Positions 15,871 through 25,352 of a stretch of DNA of 64,000 bases are shown one piece after another. The translations under genes were made by a program, and so were the position numbers. Below the pieces are notes generated by a model that searched no databases, was not told where the DNA came from, and saw only the letters and a list, made by a program, of their open reading frames with translations. The number at the start of each line of letters is the position of its first letter. Position 1 is the stretch's first letter. The stretch comes from an uncultured Flavobacterium sp. (GTDB taxonomy: Bacteria > Bacteroidota > Bacteroidia > Flavobacteriales > Flavobacteriaceae). The stretch covers positions 62,001 to 126,000 of the forward strand of contig NZ_CAMLDD010000012.1 of assembly GCF_946478785.1 (NCBI RefSeq), written 5' to 3'.

Positions 15871-18800
15871 ATGATAGAGTTGTTTATCAAAAGAAAAATA
15901 TTGTCTTTCATCATATCGGTCATAATTGTTCTGCTGGGATTGCTTGCCCTTTTTCAGCTTCCCATAACACAATTCCCCGATATTGTTCCGCCATCAGTAA
16001 CGGTAACGGCAAAATATACAGGGGCAAATGCCGAAGTCTCTGCCAATGCAGTTGCATTACCATTAGAAAGAGCCATAAATGGTGTTCCAGGCATGACTTA
16101 TATGTCAACTGTAACTTCAAACGATGGTCTAACCCTTATTCAGGTATTTTTCGAGGTAGGTACGGATCCCGATCTGGCAGCAGTAAACGTACAGAATCGT
16201 GTTACAACAATACTTGATGAACTGCCTGAAGAAGTGATACGGGCAGGAGTTACAACCGAAAAAGAAGTTAACAGTATGTTGATGTATTTAAATATCACCA
16301 GCACTGATAAATCGCAGGATGAGCAATTTATTTTCAATTTTACAGATATTAATATCCTGCAGGAACTGAAAAGAATTGATGGCGTGGGAAGGGCTGAAAT
16401 TATGGGACAGAAGGAATATTCCATGAGAGTTTGGCTAGACCCTCAAAAGATGCTTTCTTACAATATCTCTGCAAATGAAGTTATTGCTTCGCTTCAAAAG
16501 CAAAATATCTCTGCTGCACCCGGTAAAGTCGGGGAAGGATCCGGCAAACTTGACAACCAGCTTCAGTATGTAATTAAATATGGTGGAAAATTCTTTGAGC
16601 CAGGGCAGTATGAAGAAATTCCGCTTAGGGCTAATTCAGATGGAACAATCTTAAGATTAAAAGATATTTCAAAAATTGAGTTTGGTTCGATGAGCTACGG
16701 AATGGTTTCGAAAACAGACGGAAAACCATCAGCCTCCATAATGCTAAAACAGCGACCGGGCTCAAATGCATCTGAAGTGATTGCCAGCATAAAAGAAAAA
16801 ATGGCTGAATTAAAAAAGAGTTCGTTCCCTCCGGGAATGGAGTTCAATATTGCTTATGATGTATCGCGTTTTCTTGATGCCTCAATTGATGAAGTTCTAA
16901 AAACGCTGATTGAGGCGTTTATACTTGTAGCTTTTGTTGTGTTTATATTTCTTCAGGACTGGAGATCTACCTTAATCCCTGTTCTGGCGGTACCTGTAGC
17001 CCTTATTGGTTCTTTTACTTTTATGTCCATGATGGGCTTTTCCATAAACCTGCTTACCCTTTTTGCGCTTGTACTTTCGATAGGAATTGTGGTTGATAAT
17101 GCCATTGTCGTAGTAGAGGCAGTCCATGTTAAAATTTCTGAGGAACATTTGGCTCCTCTGCCGGCAACCATAAGCGCAATGAAAGAAATTACTGGGGCAG
17201 TTATTGCCATTACAATTGTAATGAGTGCCGTATTCATTCCCGTAGCTTTTCTTAGCGGCCCTGTTGGGGTATTCTACAGGCAGTTTTCATTGACAATGGC
17301 AATAAGTATTGTTATTTCTGGTATTAATGCCCTTACCCTCACCCCTGCCTTATGTGCCATATTACTAAAACCACATAATGCTGACAGTGAAAAAAGAACA
17401 TTCTTAGATCGTTTCTTTAATGGATTTAATGTCTGGTTTGATAAGGTAACTTCGGGATATATCAAAATGCTTGCAAAATTTGCTGACCGCACAACTGTAA
17501 CTATAGGTTTACTTGTTTTATTTTGCTTTTTTGCCTGGGGATCGAGCAAATTTCTTCCCTCCGGATTCATCCCTTCGGAAGATCAGGGTATGGTTTACGT
17601 TAGTGTCACTACGCCACAGGGAGCGACCGTGGAACGAACCGAGAAAGTACTCGATGAGGTAACCCGCCTGGCAAAAGGCATTAACGGGGTTGATAATGTT
17701 ACTACTCTTGCAGGATACAGTGTGGTTACAGAAATTGCAGGAGCTTCTTACGGTATGGGAATGATTAACCTGAAAGACTGGAACGATCGTAATATATCAG
17801 TAACCGAATTTATAACGCAGCTTAGCGAAAAAACAAAGGATATTACAGATGCCCAAATAGAAATTTTCGCTCCGCCTACTGTTCCGGGTTTTGGTAATAC
17901 AAGTGGATTTGAACTTAGATTGCTTGATAAATCAGGAGGAAGTATCAATAATACAGATCAGGTTACTAAAAACTTCATTAAGGAATTAAATGCTTCCCCT
18001 GAAATATTAAACTCGTTTACCAGTTTCGATGCCACTTTTCCACAATATCTAATCCATATTGATTATGATCTTGCTGCTAAAAAAGGAATTTCTGTAGATA
18101 ATGCAATGTCAACACTACAGACCATGTTAGGTTCTTTTTATGCAACTAATTTTATCCGTTTTTCTCAAATGTATAAAGTAATGGTACAGGCAAGTCCGCA
18201 ATTTAGAAGAAATCCGGAAAGCATTCTTAATATGTACCTAAAAAATGACGCAGGAGAAATGGTACCCTTTTCTACTTTCATTAGACTGGAGAGAGTGTAT
18301 GGCCCAGAAGTTTTAACGCGATATAATATGTATATGTCTGCCATGATAAACGGTGAACCTGCCGAAGGTTACAGCTCTGGAGAAGCCATTGCTGCAGTAG
18401 AAAGAATTGCTGCCGAAAAATTACCCGGAAGATTCGAAATCGAATGGTCTGGTATGACGCGCGAAGAAATCCTGTCGGGAAACCAAACCATCTACATTTT
18501 TGCATTATGTATTTTGTTTGTTTACTTACTTCTTGCAGCTCAATATGAGAGTTTACTTCTTCCGTTTCCTGTGCTTTTGAGTCTGCCTGTAGGGGTGTTT
18601 GGTTCCTATCTGGCCTTATTAATGGTTGGACTGGACAATAACATTTATGCTCAGGTGGCACTGGTCATGCTTATAGGGCTGCTAGCTAAAAATGCTATAT
18701 TAATTGTAGAATTTGCCATGGCACAAAATAAGCTGGGACGTGATATTACAGAAGCCGCCATTGAAGGTGCAAAACTGCGTTTCAGGCCTATTTTAATGAC

Positions 18801-18984
18801 ATCTTTTGCTTTTATTTCAGGGCTGATACCATTGTGTATAGCGTCTGGAGCTGGTGCTGTCGGAAACCGTTCGATAGGTACTGCAGCTGCAGGAGGAATG
18901 CTTATAGGAACTCTATTTGGACTTCTTATAATACCTGGACTTTATATCCTGTTTGCAAAACTTGAAAAATCTTTTAAAAAATAA
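15871..18984 (+). CDS. RND multidrug efflux pump, HAE1/AcrB family
   Basis: This proton-driven inner-membrane pump has 1037 residues. It has the AcrB layout of 12 membrane segments and two large periplasmic loops. Recognisable parts are LPITQFPDIVPPSVTV near the N-terminus, the TM4 motif GIVVDNAIVVVEAVH (about residue 405) and the TM10 motif LLAKNAILIVEFAMAQ with the conserved Lys. In AcrB TM4 reads VDDAIVVVE; here the second Asp of the proton-relay pair is Asn. Some RND subfamilies do carry VDN, so this may be a subfamily trait and need not mean loss of function. It lies between the adaptor (36 bases upstream) and the outer-membrane factor (8 bases downstream). The substrate range cannot be read from sequence. 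Confidence 0.95.
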   Translation: MIELFIKRKILSFIISVIIVLLGLLALFQLPITQFPDIVPPSVTVTAKYTGANAEVSANAVALPLERAINGVPGMTYMSTVTSNDGLTLIQVFFEVGTDPDLAAVNVQNRVTTILDELPEEVIRAGVTTEKEVNSMLMYLNITSTDKSQDEQFIFNFTDINILQELKRIDGVGRAEIMGQKEYSMRVWLDPQKMLSYNISANEVIASLQKQNISAAPGKVGEGSGKLDNQLQYVIKYGGKFFEPGQYEEIPLRANSDGTILRLKDISKIEFGSMSYGMVSKTDGKPSASIMLKQRPGSNASEVIASIKEKMAELKKSSFPPGMEFNIAYDVSRFLDASIDEVLKTLIEAFILVAFVVFIFLQDWRSTLIPVLAVPVALIGSFTFMSMMGFSINLLTLFALVLSIGIVVDNAIVVVEAVHVKISEEHLAPLPATISAMKEITGAVIAITIVMSAVFIPVAFLSGPVGVFYRQFSLTMAISIVISGINALTLTPALCAILLKPHNADSEKRTFLDRFFNGFNVWFDKVTSGYIKMLAKFADRTTVTIGLLVLFCFFAWGSSKFLPSGFIPSEDQGMVYVSVTTPQGATVERTEKVLDEVTRLAKGINGVDNVTTLAGYSVVTEIAGASYGMGMINLKDWNDRNISVTEFITQLSEKTKDITDAQIEIFAPPTVPGFGNTSGFELRLLDKSGGSINNTDQVTKNFIKELNASPEILNSFTSFDATFPQYLIHIDYDLAAKKGISVDNAMSTLQTMLGSFYATNFIRFSQMYKVMVQASPQFRRNPESILNMYLKNDAGEMVPFSTFIRLERVYGPEVLTRYNMYMSAMINGEPAEGYSSGEAIAAVERIAAEKLPGRFEIEWSGMTREEILSGNQTIYIFALCILFVYLLLAAQYESLLLPFPVLLSLPVGVFGSYLALLMVGLDNNIYAQVALVMLIGLLAKNAILIVEFAMAQNKLGRDITEAAIEGAKLRFRPILMTSFAFISGLIPLCIASGAGAVGNRSIGTAAAGGMLIGTLFGLLIIPGLYILFAKLEKSFKK

Positions 18985-18992
18985 ATCTTAAA

Positions 18993-20447
18993 ATGAGAGA
19001 CATCATAAATCGATATATAATTTACGGAGGCATTGCACTACTTACAGCCTGCTCTGCTCCTAAAATCAACGAAAATTTAACTCCCAAAACACTCCCTGAG
19101 AGTTTTGATTTAAAAAACAAAAAAACAGCTCAAGGTCTTGGAAATTATGTTCCATTAAAAATAGAAACTTATTTTAAGGATCCTAAATTACAAAAGCTAT
19201 TAGAGAAAGCTATCGCCCAAAATCCTGATTATCTAATTATGGAACAGCGAATACTTATAGCCAACTCTCATCTTAAAGCAGCTAAGCTTGCGCTCTTGCC
19301 CTCTCTTGATCTACAAGCCGATATTTCAGGAACGCACTATGGCAAATATACCATGGATGGTGTTGGAAATTTTGATACCAACTTTTCGCAAAATATTAGC
19401 GACAAACAAAGGATTGCGACTGATGTGACACCCAATTTATTTTTGGGTGCTAAAGTATCGTGGGAGTCAGATATATGGGGAAAGTTAAGAAACCAAAAAA
19501 AAGCAGCACTTCAAAGGTATTTTGCTTCAAAAGAAGGCGTGCGTTTGTTACAGACAAAACTTCTCAGTGACATTGCAGAGTTATATTATGAACTTATCGC
19601 ATTGGATAAACAAGCTATTATTTACAAAGAAAATCTCGATACACAACATCGCGCACTCGACATTATTTCTGCACAAAGATCAGTGGGAAAAGCAACTGAA
19701 CTAGCTGTACAGCAGTTCAATGCCCAAAATAACAATATACATGCAGAAGCTGAACAGCTGAATCTGAAAATTGACCAGACGGAGAAGGCAATGCTTAACC
19801 TGCTTGGTGAATATGGAGGAACTATTGAGAGAAATACTGATTTTATATCTGGACATCTTGAAGTATTAAATCAAAAAATAAGTGTCGATTCTGTTATTCA
19901 TAAAAGGCCTGATGTGGCCAAAGCCTATTTTGAATTGCATGCATCAAGTGCTGATGCAAAGGCCGCAAGGGCAGCATTTTTTCCAAGCCTGAATCTAGGG
20001 GCTTATGGCGGGCTTAATTCTTTTTCTTTTCCTACCTTTTTTGACACGGGTTCGCTGGCCTGGCAATTACTTGGCGGACTTACAGCTCCGGTTTTTAATA
20101 AGGGACAGATCAAAAATGAATTTTTTACAGCCAACAGAAGGCAGGAAATATATTTTCTGCAGTATCAAAACACTATTACCACAGCCTATAATGAATTAAG
20201 TGCATTATTGAATAGAACAGAAGCCCTTGAGAGTGTTTTAAAATACAAATCGAAGGAAATAGAACATCTTGAAATAGCAGTTGATGTTTCTAACAACTTA
20301 TATCTGAGCGGATATGCCAATTATCTGGAAATAATAAGTGCACAAAAAAACAAGCTGCAGGCTGAACTGGATTTTGTTGACATACAATTAAAAAATGCAA
20401 ATGCTCAGGTAATGCTTTACAAAGCTTTAGGAGGAGGAGTATATTAA
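18993..20447 (+). CDS. RND efflux outer-membrane factor (NodT/OprM family lipoprotein)
   Basis: This is the outer-membrane channel of the tripartite pump. It has 484 residues and a lipoprotein signal ending LLTAC (Cys20) followed by SAPK. The two-fold TolC repeat is visible: the first outer-membrane-efflux unit (about 60-265; FKDPKLQKLLEKAIAQNPDY, LGAKVSWESDIWGKLRNQK) and the second (about 280-480; RPDVAKAYFELHASSADAK, LLGGLTAPVFNKGQIKNEF). DIWGKLRN and the P-x-FxxGxIKxE pattern are typical of NodT/OprM proteins. It starts 8 bases after the pump gene, and a terminator follows 55 bases after the stop, closing the operon. Confidence 0.93.
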   Translation: MRDIINRYIIYGGIALLTACSAPKINENLTPKTLPESFDLKNKKTAQGLGNYVPLKIETYFKDPKLQKLLEKAIAQNPDYLIMEQRILIANSHLKAAKLALLPSLDLQADISGTHYGKYTMDGVGNFDTNFSQNISDKQRIATDVTPNLFLGAKVSWESDIWGKLRNQKKAALQRYFASKEGVRLLQTKLLSDIAELYYELIALDKQAIIYKENLDTQHRALDIISAQRSVGKATELAVQQFNAQNNNIHAEAEQLNLKIDQTEKAMLNLLGEYGGTIERNTDFISGHLEVLNQKISVDSVIHKRPDVAKAYFELHASSADAKAARAAFFPSLNLGAYGGLNSFSFPTFFDTGSLAWQLLGGLTAPVFNKGQIKNEFFTANRRQEIYFLQYQNTITTAYNELSALLNRTEALESVLKYKSKEIEHLEIAVDVSNNLYLSGYANYLEIISAQKNKLQAELDFVDIQLKNANAQVMLYKALGGGVY

Positions 20448-20502
20448 ATATTATCCAGAGCAGTAAATTTTCAAAACTGAATTAAGAACCAAAAAATGTT
20501 AT

Positions 20503-20530
20503 AAATCCCATTCCCCAGATGGGATTTTTC
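20503..20530 (+). terminator. Rho-independent terminator of the RND operon
   Basis: AAATCCCAT (20503-20511) pairs with ATGGGATTT (20519-20527) across a 7-base loop; TTTC follows. Confidence 0.8.
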
Positions 20531-20550
20531 AATTAAGGAAACAAATAAAT

Positions 20551-20743
20551 ATGCAAACGCTATGTTTTACTATTGGTAAAGGTATGGGAGACCAGTATGA
20601 AGGAAACGGTCCTGGACTTGCACTCCGCAGAAAAATAGCAGAAAAGGCACACGGTATAATTACTGCCAAGGAAAAAAAAAGATAGTGTAGCAGCATTTAT
20701 GGCAATGCTTCCCTTGAAGCAGTCCAGCATTCTGAATTACTAA
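20551..20743 (+). pseudogene. Relic of a sensor histidine kinase (C-terminal HATPase end)
   Basis: An ATG at 20551 opens a frame reading GDQYEGNGPGLALRRKIAEK, then AHGIITAKEKK, and stops at 20685. This matches the G2-box end of a histidine-kinase ATPase domain (usually YEGTGIGLAL.RKI.E.HGG.I.A.S). One frame over, past an A9 run at 20672-20680, it continues KDSVAAFMAMLPLKQ and stops at 20743, which is the usual final beta strand ('F.v.LPL'). The relic is thus a roughly 63-codon 3' tail with a one-base frameshift. The catalytic Gly of the G2 box is changed (GPG for GIG/GLG). No dimerisation or sensor part remains upstream; the RND terminator lies 21 bases before it. Confidence 0.6.
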
Positions 20744-20953
20744 TTAAAATTCCGTATTAATCTGAATTTCAGCATGAACATTGTTTTTTGATTGTTATTT
20801 GTATTATCTGTTTGTTACTATTTATGAAATAGAGGCCGGATCATTTCAACTACATAAAAAGCTGTTAGTCATTTCTATTGAAAAGTGTATGTCAATCTCT
20901 TTTTATTTTTTTGTCATTTTTTTAAAATTTAGAATAATTAATTTCAAAATAAC

Positions 20954-20961
20954 TATATTTG
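20954..20961 (+). promoter_or_regulatory. Candidate -7 element (TATATTTG) for the gene at 21015
   Basis: An exact TAnnTTTG match 53 bases before the start codon. No TTG is found at the expected -33 spacing, so the promoter may need an activator or may not be real. Confidence 0.4.
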
Positions 20962-21014
20962 TAAAACAGTAAATAATTTGTCTATCCAGATAATTTTACA
21001 ACCCTAATTTCCGC

Positions 21015-21377
21015 ATGAAACAATTTAAGCTCATAAGTATTATTTTATTATTTCTGCTTACTTTTATTAGTAGGGCAGCAATAAATAAGTACCCTTCAGA
21101 TCTTAAAAAATTAAATTCTCAGAAGAGCTTTACAACTTCTGAAAATTCATTAATCTCAACATCAGTATTAGCATTCACTAAAGATAAGGATGTTCGGTTT
21201 ACAGTTAAAAAGAAAATAAAGTACCGTGCTATAACTTCAGAAAGCAGTACATTGAGGATACCATACCTAACTAAATTAGTGCATTTTAAAATTTTTAAAA
21301 ATCGCCTCATATACGGTATTGTAGCAATATATCAGATTCAGCGTTACGCTTACCTACATCTTTACCAGCTTTTTTAA
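21015..21377 (+). CDS. Small secreted protein, paralogue of the gene at 14159
   Basis: The protein has 120 residues. It begins MKQFK like its paralogue and has a hydrophobic segment (about 5-22) resembling a signal peptide. The mature part is basic and Ser/Thr-rich. The C-terminal half carries RAITSESS, PYLTKLVHFKIFKNRLIYG, IYQI and the terminal LHLYQLF shared with the protein at 14159. The N-terminal mature parts differ, so the conserved C-terminal half is the likely working unit. The two copies bracket the RND efflux operon about 6.5 kb apart, in the same orientation. I recognise no family and propose no function. Confidence 0.6.
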   Translation: MKQFKLISIILLFLLTFISRAAINKYPSDLKKLNSQKSFTTSENSLISTSVLAFTKDKDVRFTVKKKIKYRAITSESSTLRIPYLTKLVHFKIFKNRLIYGIVAIYQIQRYAYLHLYQLF

Positions 21378-21622
21378 AGTTTATTTTTCTATTTTTTAAA
21401 TTTAGAGTTTTATGTTATTTCCTTGATGATTCACAAGGAACAAGTAGTATCCAAAGCATTAAGAATTTAAAAGTTGAGCCTGCTATCCATTAAATGCAAA
21501 AAAATCTTTCACACAGAATTTGCAGCATTATATGTATTAATAGAAAAAAAAGGAATATTCCCATCAGGAATTTAATATTTATAAAAAAAATACCAAGTAT
21601 AAACTAATAAAACCCCCTTGTC

Positions 21623-22915
21623 ATGAAAAAAATTACACAAATAATCTGCGTTCTTTTAACAGTTACAAGCATGAGTGCACAACAAGAGAAAGGAATAATT
21701 GGTTACACAAACTGGTTAAGTAACTGGTCTGAATTTAAGCCTCATAAAGTAGAATATGGAGAGCCTAATCAAATTTTAGCGGGAAATATTTCTGTTAATA
21801 CTAAACTGCTTAAAAAAAACATATATGTTTTGCAGGGAAACGTTTATGTAACTAACAATGCCGTGTTAACAATAGAACCCGGAACTTTAATTATTGGAGA
21901 TTTCCAAACAAAAGGAACATTGGTTATTACAAAAGGCGCACAGCTTGTTGCAGACGGTTTAGAAACGGATCCAATTGTATTTACTTCAAACCGAACCATG
22001 AAAAAAGCGGGAGACTGGGGAGGCATTGTACTTCTTGGAGATGCTCCCATCAATAAATTTGGAAACATTGGCTCTTATAACTTAGATCTTGATCCTACGT
22101 TAACTACATACGGCGGTGATAATACATTATCAAATTCTGGGATTTTAAGATTTGTGAGAATCGAATTTGCAGGAAAAAATGTTAAAGGTGCTGATACATT
22201 CAACGGTTTGACAATCGCAGGCGTAGGCAGCCAGACAATTTTAGAGAATATAATGGTCAGCTATTGTGGTGGCAATTCATTTGCTTTTTATGGTGGTGAC
22301 GTAAATGCTACAAAATTTGTTTCTTATAAATCAATTAATGACGATTATAAATTCACACAAGGAGTTCAATGCCGTTTATATAATTCATTAGCTGTAAGGT
22401 CTTCCTATTTATCAAGTAACAAAGAGGGTTCGCGTTGTTTAGAAGTAAAATCATATGAAAATAAAAATGAAACAGATTTTACTAAAAAACAAACTTATGT
22501 TGCAGCTGCCAATATTACACTGCTAAATGACAGTGAAAATATAAATGCAGATATTCAATCAGGTTTAGTTAAAGAAGCGATTTACATTGCAGAAACTGCT
22601 TCTCTTGAAATGAAGCGTAGTGTAGTTTCCGGGTTTAATCCTGCTGTTATAATTGACGGTAAAACAGAGATTAATGATGCAAATCTTAAAAAAATCAAAT
22701 TCGAAGAAATGTATTTCAATTTATGTAAAGGCAACATCCTTTCGGAAAGTAATAGCAGCAATGAGGATTTGGAGCATTGGTATGGAAATAGCTTGTTTTT
22801 TAATGTGTACTCCAAAAGTGACAACAAAGAAACATTTGTTGACATATTTGACTCTAAAAGACCGGATTTTAGATTACAATTAGGAAAAATTACCGCTTCA
22901 AGCAGCAATAGATAA
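21623..22915 (+). CDS. Secreted beta-helix-like protein
   Basis: The protein has 430 residues. A signal peptide (about 1-19) ends MSAQ. After a linker, residues about 55-330 contain short beta runs typical of right-handed parallel beta-helices: VYVTNNAVLTIEPGTLIIGD, TLVITKGAQLVADG, DPIVFTSNR and GDWGGIVLLG. The triad 'LTIEPGT.I.G', 'L.ItkGa.l.a.Gt...PIvFTS' and 'GdWGGIvllG' is widespread in Bacteroidota secreted proteins. There is no T9SS C-terminal signal and no lipobox, so it may stay in the periplasm or at the surface by another route. No catalytic motif was seen. It has no close neighbour on its strand. Confidence 0.7.
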   Translation: MKKITQIICVLLTVTSMSAQQEKGIIGYTNWLSNWSEFKPHKVEYGEPNQILAGNISVNTKLLKKNIYVLQGNVYVTNNAVLTIEPGTLIIGDFQTKGTLVITKGAQLVADGLETDPIVFTSNRTMKKAGDWGGIVLLGDAPINKFGNIGSYNLDLDPTLTTYGGDNTLSNSGILRFVRIEFAGKNVKGADTFNGLTIAGVGSQTILENIMVSYCGGNSFAFYGGDVNATKFVSYKSINDDYKFTQGVQCRLYNSLAVRSSYLSSNKEGSRCLEVKSYENKNETDFTKKQTYVAAANITLLNDSENINADIQSGLVKEAIYIAETASLEMKRSVVSGFNPAVIIDGKTEINDANLKKIKFEEMYFNLCKGNILSESNSSNEDLEHWYGNSLFFNVYSKSDNKETFVDIFDSKRPDFRLQLGKITASSSNR

Positions 22916-23847
22916 TTTAAAATTATTTTTAATAAATATATTTGAAGGTCAATTTCACATTTCCTTATTAGCCATCCGGACTATAAACGTCCAAATCAAA
23001 TAATGCTGAAAAAATCTAAGTTATGCTATATAAGTTCCCGAACTTATATAGCATAACTTATTTAAAATAGTATAAGTCGCAACTGCTGTAGAACAAGATT
23101 ATTACTGCCCACAAAGTTTTTGAAAAGAATTGCTGCGAAAGAAGCTATCCTTTTTTTGATGTATTAAGCAGTACATTATATGCACTTAAAAGGCAATGCC
23201 CCTACTACTTCTCCATAATTTTTTTCGAAAAAGCAATAGTACAAATGCTGCTATCAAAAGTGAGATCCAGCATAATGACCGGCATATCAAATGTTAAGTG
23301 CAAATACATAAAGACCAGAAGGTAATGTCGTTACCACAAATGACCGCAGCCTGAAATTCATTTCAGCTTAGGAGTAAATGTCATTTTTCATAGAAATTAA
23401 GGGCATATAACGAAAATGACTTTAGGACTCTTATATTTTATTTTTTATTAAAACTATTAGTCTATAAACAAGTTAAGCCTTAATTAATACATTACACAAA
23501 AAAGTTTTAAAGTCCAACACGTACTAAGTTCATGTCCAATCTTCTAACAGAGAAAAAATAGAACTATTTATTATTTTTTTTGGAATCGGCTTTTTATATG
23601 GTTAACTTTGAAAATACTAATTATCAGTACACCTATTGCAAAAATAATAGTTGTGTAAATAATTCGTTACTGCTTATAATAACAGTTGATTTTTAAATTA
23701 TTCTATAGCTTTTGCTGTCTTAAACAGCCCACTTTAAGCTTTTCAACTAAAAATTTATAAGCAATATTTGCGTCTATTTTATGCTTTTTATCTGCAGGTG
23801 TCCCATTAGTTCAATATTTTTTAACGGAAACATTAAAAACATATCTT
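22916..23847. other. Long intergenic region without recognisable genes
   Basis: About 930 AT-rich bases. Apart from the large inverted repeat at 23017-23060 I found no open frame with family-like sequence on either strand. A 24-codon minus-strand stretch near 23290-23360 looks weakly coding but cannot be assigned. Confidence 0.5.
23017..23060. repeat. 21-bp perfect inverted repeat
   Basis: The left arm 23017-23037 (TAAGTTATGCTATATAAGTTC is 21 bases; key core ATGCTATATAAG) is perfectly complementary to the right arm 23040-23060, with only CC between them. There is no T-tract, so it is not a standard terminator. Confidence 0.85.
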
Positions 23848-24927
23848 ATGGATATCTTAAACACAACCTTTTTAGACAATACTTTTTTAAGCTGGCTTAT
23901 AGCAGCTGGAATAATATTAGCATCAGTAATTATTATTAAAACAATCAAAACTCTAGTAATCAGGAGACTAAAAAACTGGTCCCTAACTACAAAGACTACC
24001 TGGGACAATTTTATCCTCGAAGTGGTAGATAAATCTGTATTACCGATCTTATATATCAGTGCTTTTTATTTTGCATTATTAACACTTAAACTTCCTGACA
24101 ATATTGACAATGTCATTCATATTGCTTACATGTTTGCCTTTACCTTTTTTGTCTTGAAAATTATTAGTGCCGCCTTTAAAAAATTTGTCTATTCATTTAT
24201 CCAGAGGTCGGAAGAAAGCGAAAGCAAACAAAAACAAGCAGGCGGACTTATTGCCATTATTAATATTATAATATGGATTTGCGGTCTCATATTCTTAATC
24301 GATAATATGGGCTACAACGTCACCACTCTTATAGCGGGATTAGGTGTTGGTGGTATTGCAATTGCTCTTGCTGCGCAGGCTGTTTTAGGAGATCTTTTCA
24401 GTTATTTTGTTATCTTTTTTGACCGCCCTTTTGAAATTGGTGATTTCGTTCAATTGGGTCCTGACAATGGAGTCATAGAATATATTGGTATTAAAACCAC
24501 TCGTATCCGGACACTAAGCGGAGAACAACTGATTTGCTCAAATACCGACCTTACCAATTCAAGATTACGAAATTATAAAAGAATGGAAAAAAGGCGTGTT
24601 GTCTTTTCTTTGGGGGTAACTTACCAGACAACTCATTCACAGTTAGCAGAAGTACCAAAAATTGTAAAAGAAATTATAACTTCTAAATCCCAACTTCAAT
24701 TTGACAGAGGACACTTTTCGGGATATGGTGATTTTAGCCTGAATTTTGAATTCGTCTATTATGTATTAGATCCGGATTATAATCTTTTTATGGATAATCA
24801 GCAGGAAGTATATCTTGAAATTTTTTCCGCTTTTGAGAAAGAGGGTATTGATTTTGCTTACCCTACACAAACCCTAATTATGGATAAAGAAGTCAAGATT
24901 GAATTAAATAAGGAAACAGCAAACTAA
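23848..24927 (+). CDS. Small-conductance mechanosensitive channel (MscS family)
   Basis: The channel opens under membrane tension and releases solutes in osmotic downshock. It has 359 residues and about four to five membrane segments; the pore helix LIAGLGVGGIAIALAAQAVL (about 160-180) is typical of MscS TM3, with its alternating Gly/Ala pattern. The following DLFSYFVIFFDRPFEIGDFV is the start of the beta domain, and IGIKTTRIRTLSGEQLICSN is the classic MscS beta-domain motif. The C-terminal alpha/beta domain is complete. It is a single gene, followed after 41 bases by a small open frame. Confidence 0.92.
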   Translation: MDILNTTFLDNTFLSWLIAAGIILASVIIIKTIKTLVIRRLKNWSLTTKTTWDNFILEVVDKSVLPILYISAFYFALLTLKLPDNIDNVIHIAYMFAFTFFVLKIISAAFKKFVYSFIQRSEESESKQKQAGGLIAIINIIIWICGLIFLIDNMGYNVTTLIAGLGVGGIAIALAAQAVLGDLFSYFVIFFDRPFEIGDFVQLGPDNGVIEYIGIKTTRIRTLSGEQLICSNTDLTNSRLRNYKRMEKRRVVFSLGVTYQTTHSQLAEVPKIVKEIITSKSQLQFDRGHFSGYGDFSLNFEFVYYVLDPDYNLFMDNQQEVYLEIFSAFEKEGIDFAYPTQTLIMDKEVKIELNKETAN

Positions 24928-24968
24928 TCTGATATTTATTTATTCGTAATTTTCAACAATGCCTTAAA

Positions 24969-25145
24969 ATGAAAAAAGTAAAAAAAGTACAACTTTTGAT
25001 AAGGCATGACAATTCCCGGATTGACATAAACGTATCGATCCTATCCGCATCAGATCCTTTTAGTATAGAACTTGAAATATCACATAATGTGGTAAACAAT
25101 TTCATTTATGGAGTTAAAGTGCAGGCAAAGATTTACTCCAAATAA
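24969..25145 (+). CDS. Possible 58-residue small protein
   Basis: An ATG-started frame of 58 codons, 41 bases after the MscS gene. The sequence begins MKKVKKVQLLIRHD, is mainly beta-type (DINVSIL, FSIELEIS, FIYGVKVQAKIYSK) and has no signal or membrane segment. I recognise no family. Its plausible codon use and alternating hydrophobic pattern favour a real gene, but it could be chance. Confidence 0.35.
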   Translation: MKKVKKVQLLIRHDNSRIDINVSILSASDPFSIELEISHNVVNNFIYGVKVQAKIYSK

Positions 25146-25352
25146 TATTTAATTAATTAACTTATCCAGACGTTTCAGAATCTGAGTCAATATCTCCTGA
25201 ATTGATAATCCATTGTAAAAAGATAAGGTTGCCCGTAAAAAGAACTGCGCTTAATTATGTAAACCGTTATCTCAATTATATAAAATGAAATAACTGTAAC
25301 TGCGTAATTTTAAATCATTAAAGTAGTAAATATCACTTAATAAAATAAAATT

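Noticed and set aside
20781..20972. 63-codon plus-strand open frame before the gene at 21015
   Set aside because: Low-complexity Phe/Ile-rich translation covering the promoter region; no start signal or family.
23290..23360. Minus-strand peptide containing TLPSGLYVFALNI as a possible T9SS C-terminal signal remnant
   Set aside because: Only 24 codons, stop on both sides, and no upstream gene in frame.
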